Source: Chitinophagaceae bacterium
GTDB taxonomy: Bacteria; Bacteroidota; Bacteroidia; Chitinophagales; Chitinophagaceae
Length of the DNA stretch: 64,000 nt
Direction: 5' to 3'
NCBI GenBank assembly: GCA_947447265.1
Contig: CANFKC010000012.1
Span: forward strand, 1-64,000
Shown: positions 62,101-64,000 of the stretch, piece after piece
How the letters are laid out: each line of letters begins with the position of its first letter
How positions within the stretch are numbered: position 1 is the first letter of the stretch
The notes under the pieces: generated by a model
Databases searched by the model: none
What the model saw: the letters and a program-made list of their open reading frames with translations, nothing else
Told to the model about the DNA's origin: nothing
Made by a program: the position numbers and the translations under genes

Positions 62101-62749
62101 TTAGCCTGTATTCACACGCTACTTCTTTCTTTTCGTCGTTAATGTATTGATAAACATAGGGTTTAGATTCCCTCACTTCGCCTACTGATGTGTTTATCAA
62201 CAGTTCTCCTTTCTTAATCCTGATACCGTCTTGTCCTTCAAATTTCAGCTTTAACTGGTTAACGTCAGCACCCGGTTTTACCATGAACTCATAGACCATG
62301 CTTCCTTTTTCTGAAGAAACATGCATGTCGATATCTTTATAAACATTGCTATAATCCAGACCATAGTAAGGATGGATACCTGATTTCCATTTGGTGCTGT
62401 CATTTCCCAGAAAGTAGTTGTAATAAACTGTTTGTGGTTTTTGTCCGGTAATTACGGCATCATTAGCTCCTTCAAAACTCACCTTGTATATGTGAAATTT
62501 TAGCAGCGGGCTTTCTTTCGTCTGACCATGATGGAAAGAATCCAACCTCACGTAATTTTTCTTGTCTTGCAGAATGAAACGGAAGCCATCTTTTTCCAGC
62601 AATATATCGCCACCCTTTGTCTCAGCTCTGTAAAGAAACCAATCGCCCCACTGACCTTGATTCTCTACAAATTCAATAGGGGACTGAGCAAGTACTTTTT
62701 GCGTTAAAAGCAAAAAAGTACAATAGAGAAGTATATATCTTATTTTCAT
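59174..62749 (-). CDS. PKD/SBBP type B T9SS cargo protein
   Basis: This 1,191-residue surface protein starts with a signal peptide (MKIRYILLYCTFLLLTQKVLAQ) and a roughly 200-residue N-terminal module, followed by SBBP-type propeller repeats (about residues 240-700) and four PKD domains (about 740-1100; FRWDYGDGS, FDWNFGDGT, WTYSDG and YSWDFGDAT). It ends with the type B sorting domain (LPTGFSPNGDGENDILYV, then IYNRWGELIF and GWDGSYKG). Type B domains need a PorP/SprF-type partner, which is the next gene. Likely roles are adhesion, gliding or polymer binding; which applies is not known. Confidence 0.92.
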   Translation of the reverse strand: MKIRYILLYCTFLLLTQKVLAQSPIEFVENQGQWGDWFLYRAETKGGDILLEKDGFRFILQDKKNYVRLDSFHHGQTKESPLLKFHIYKVSFEGANDAVITGQKPQTVYYNYFLGNDSTKWKSGIHPYYGLDYSNVYKDIDMHVSSEKGSMVYEFMVKPGADVNQLKLKFEGQDGIRIKKGELLINTSVGEVRESKPYVYQYINDEKKEVACEYRLKDNHLTFEFPNDYDHSKMLIIDPTVVFSTLTGSTADNWGYTATYDNAGNFYAGGLVNVNSFSEHFPVSTGAFQTYWGGGTTTIAGGLVLAYAADISIIKYNPLGTSRIYATYIGGAQNEHPHSMIVDGAGNLVIAGRTLSTNYPVSSTAYQSTNHGGWDVVVTSLNPTGTALMGSTYLGGTGNDCVNYDSTEYYYGELKYNYGDDARSEVQVDNSRNIYVAGCTMSTNFPTTSTATSTTLSGSQDGVVFKLNPNCSSLIWSTYLGGNQADAAYVLAFDSLQQYIYAAGGTMSTNFPTTAGALHTTYQGGGADGFVTKFLNSGTYAIQKSTYVGTSGLDQVYGIQIYPTNDVYVMGQSIGGTFPVTSGVYSNPNSTQFIMKMDRNLTTNLVSTVFGSGAPSHSNISPVAFLVDTCSNVYVSGWGGNLGISGVPSGDCTGMPYTSGCVDSTTDGSDFYFIVFGANLATLRYATYYGRSCTFTGYGEHVDGGTSRFDKHGIIYQGICASCGGPFVAGSTPCTGPYPTTTGAWSEVDSSTNCNEGALKIAFDLGPVEIHIVAGPSTSGCAPLTVNFANHTLNGLSFRWDYGDGSVIDTTFSPTHIFTASGVYTVTLTAANSNACFVTNDTMQLVIVVDTGAIHPGFTYVVNDSCGPYNVTFTNASTGITAYTTFDWNFGDGTTYSGPNPPIHNYSDSGYYVVTLVMTDTSACNSPDSFKLTVRIHGFNVSGSFIIPDSLCLGTPFTPTVDFQNATTITWTYSDGFTSTGSTPTHTFAAVGTYTVTVIVANPAACNGSDTFTRIIRVIAGPTANFSFIPVTPEANVPTKFTNLSINANRYSWDFGDATSSLETNPVHQFSKTGTYRVCLTAYNNSNCPSVACREVPAEVVPIIGLPTGFSPNGDGENDILYVRGAAIKSLDLKIYNRWGELIFETTSKEIGWDGSYKGQPQPVDAYGYVLSVTFIDSTSKLLKGNITLLR

Positions 62750-62932
62750 CGTCAGTAAGTGCTAATATTCTGAAAGTAAATGTAAGAAATTTCTTATCAA
62801 TAGACAGAAATAATTTGGAAAGTGTGTGGCCGCCTTCCCTATTATTTACAGTTGATTAATAAAAAATACCCTGATATTTATCCCTGTGATAAATGAGCCC
62901 AACGATCGTATTTAAAATTCTCGGTTGACTAG
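62750..62932. other. Spacer
   Basis: Upstream region of the cargo gene with a near-consensus TACATTTA on the minus strand; no gene. Confidence 0.4.
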
Positions 62933-63406
62933 CTAATTTACCATTTTATCAGCGCAGCAGCTACTCGCGAATGCATCGGGTTTTGCTTTGAAAGCATAAC
63001 CCATCCCTAATATGTAACCCATGGCCTCGCGGAGCGCTTCATTACTTTTGAATTGGGGGTTTGTATTGATATCGGCGTGAACTTCCATATCAACATTGTA
63101 TTCGTTGAACAGGTCGCAAAGTTCATATGCAATCTCAATGCTATGCGAAACTTCTACAAGCATCCGTTCCTTTATGGAATTTGGCTGAATTGTAGTTTCA
63201 GTGCTGATAAACATAAACCCACCCCGTTTTTCCCGAAGAAAAACAATTACAGTGGCAAATTCAGTTTCTCCGTGCTTTACCTGCGAATCGGTCCCGATGC
63301 ATACCTTTAATTTGTAACCAGCGGTAGTTTCCCTTACAATGGTTTCTTCAACAGCGTTTTTAATAGAGGTTTTAAGTGGCTCTCCGCTAAATTTTCTCCA
63401 AAGCAT
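62933..63406 (-). CDS. YkuK-like RNase H-fold protein (DUF458)
   Basis: This 157-residue cytosolic protein matches the DUF458/YkuK family, whose fold is related to RNase H. Acidic residues that would bind metal are in VCIGTDSQVKHGETEF near residue 36 and VDMEVHADINTNPQFKS near residue 104, and a Glu lies in the IEIAYELC helix. Nuclease activity has been proposed but is not established. The Cys-rich tail (FASSCCADKMVN) is unusual. A near-consensus TAACTTTA precedes the start. Confidence 0.82.
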   Translation of the reverse strand: MLWRKFSGEPLKTSIKNAVEETIVRETTAGYKLKVCIGTDSQVKHGETEFATVIVFLREKRGGFMFISTETTIQPNSIKERMLVEVSHSIEIAYELCDLFNEYNVDMEVHADINTNPQFKSNEALREAMGYILGMGYAFKAKPDAFASSCCADKMVN

Positions 63407-63734
63407 TTGAATTACAGTTTAGTTATATTAAAGTTAGGGATAAATCAGGTTGATTAAATTACCCTCGATATTAATAAAATGTAAAATGCACAGGTTATCA
63501 ACAAATGATGACATTTGTATGTACATCGATGTTCTGTGAAATGTTTTTTAACCCTTAGGGATATTTCAAAATAATACTTGTGTTTTAAATTTTATGTATG
63601 TTCAATTTCTGATGTTGAGGAGCACATTTTTTCCGTTATATCGATTTTTTCAAATACTATTCTATATCTTTAATGCCAGATTTACAATCCCTATTCCAGT
63701 AACCAATTCACTCGAAACGATTAACCAGTTTTAT
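63407..63734. other. Divergent spacer
   Basis: AT-rich stretch between the YkuK-like gene and the last gene. A near-consensus -7 box TATCTTTA is at about 63665. Nothing else was recognised. Confidence 0.4.
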
Positions 63735-64000
63735 ATGAGAAAATCACTTTTACTATTACCTGTCATACTGATGGGGCTCTATTACACACTTTCCAGTAAC
63801 AGCGGCGGCGCATCGGCAGGCAGCAGTATTAATGGTACAGGTGCTGTTGGCGGCGGCGGCTGCGGTGGTTGCCATGGCTCCTCTGCCACATCAAGTACTT
63901 CTATTACTATTACGCTTGACTCAGCGGGAGTCCCTGTTACCCACTATGTTGCAGGTCAAACCTATAACATTACGGTAACGGGCACGCAGACTTCGGGTTC
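63735..64000 (+). CDS. Partial exported protein with CGGCHG motif (choice-of-anchor V / Reeler-like)
   Basis: The ATG at 63735 opens a signal peptide (RKSLLLLPVILMGLYYTLSS) and runs off the window, so the C-terminus is unknown. After a Gly/Ser-rich linker comes GGGCGGCHGSSATSST, resembling a cytochrome c-type CxxCH. The next segment (ITITLDSAGVPVTHYVAGQ) has the look of choice-of-anchor V/Reeler-like domains found in T9SS-exported proteins. Whether a T9SS sorting domain follows cannot be seen. Confidence 0.7.
   Translation, partial: MRKSLLLLPVILMGLYYTLSSNSGGASAGSSINGTGAVGGGGCGGCHGSSATSSTSITITLDSAGVPVTHYVAGQTYNITVTGTQTSG

Noticed and set aside
1-64000. CRISPR arrays, insertion sequences, prophage
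   Set aside because: No direct-repeat/spacer array of CRISPR geometry, no transposase or integrase motif and no phage structural genes were seen. The C arrays have an 80-bp period without unique spacers.

Overview
The window comes from the chromosome of a gliding-type member of the Bacteroidota, most likely the Chitinophagales/Chitinophagaceae (family placement is inference). Evidence: type IX secretion (T9SS) type A C-terminal sorting domains, a type B cargo protein overlapping a PorP/SprF partner, very few Shine-Dalgarno-like sites, and many copies of the Bacteroidetes -7 promoter box TAnnTTTG, some paired with a -33 TTTG. I see no phage, plasmid, insertion sequence or CRISPR array. The left edge is non-coding and the right edge cuts a gene.

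Layout. 0.4-9.3 kb: exported protein, YtcJ-type amidohydrolase lipoprotein, large FAD amine oxidase, FeoB, small Cys-rich lipoprotein, FMN reductase, general-stress-like protein. 9.3-19.3 kb, mostly minus strand: amidohydrolase deaminase, fatty acid desaturase, OsmC, YfgM-like TPR protein, pyruvate dehydrogenase E1 alpha, a secreted cytochrome c/copper monooxygenase-like T9SS protein, a TPR lipoprotein and a Clp_N-TPR fusion. 19.3-30 kb: decaying territory, with a beheaded NHL-repeat T9SS gene, repeat arrays, a tandem rhodanese that has lost its metallo-beta-lactamase half, a sensor-type beta-propeller with a small exported partner, and a 3.2-kb NHL/Ig-like T9SS gene broken at both ends. 30-42.6 kb: tRNA-Arg(CCT), sucA, two tandem GT-C membrane glycosyltransferase-like genes, an exported protein, an LCMT-type methyltransferase and a dipeptidyl peptidase IV. 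42.6-46.7 kb: an intact NHL T9SS gene bracketed by the repeats of the 19-22 kb locus, then a class D beta-lactamase. 46.9-54 kb: lipoprotein, methyltransferase, cutC with a Tat-exported glycosylasparaginase, MauE/thioredoxin fusion, OmpR-type regulator. 54-58.1 kb: small orphan genes among hairpin-rich repeats. 58.1-64 kb: PorP/SprF with its PKD type B cargo, an RNase H-fold YkuK-like protein and the start of another exported CGGCHG protein.

The most unusual structure is the repeat landscape. Six families (called A-F here) recur. Two of the three NHL/T9SS loci share the order A, gene, B-C, which suggests that the gene and its flanks spread or recombine together. B is a roughly 105-bp element with three consecutive short hairpins, followed about 20 bp later by an 80-bp-period array (C) in all four copies. 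F is built from hairpins sharing a TACAA loop, and E and F bracket small orphan genes as direct repeats. Several start codons lie only 4-10 nt after the -7 box, which points to leaderless or nearly leaderless transcripts.
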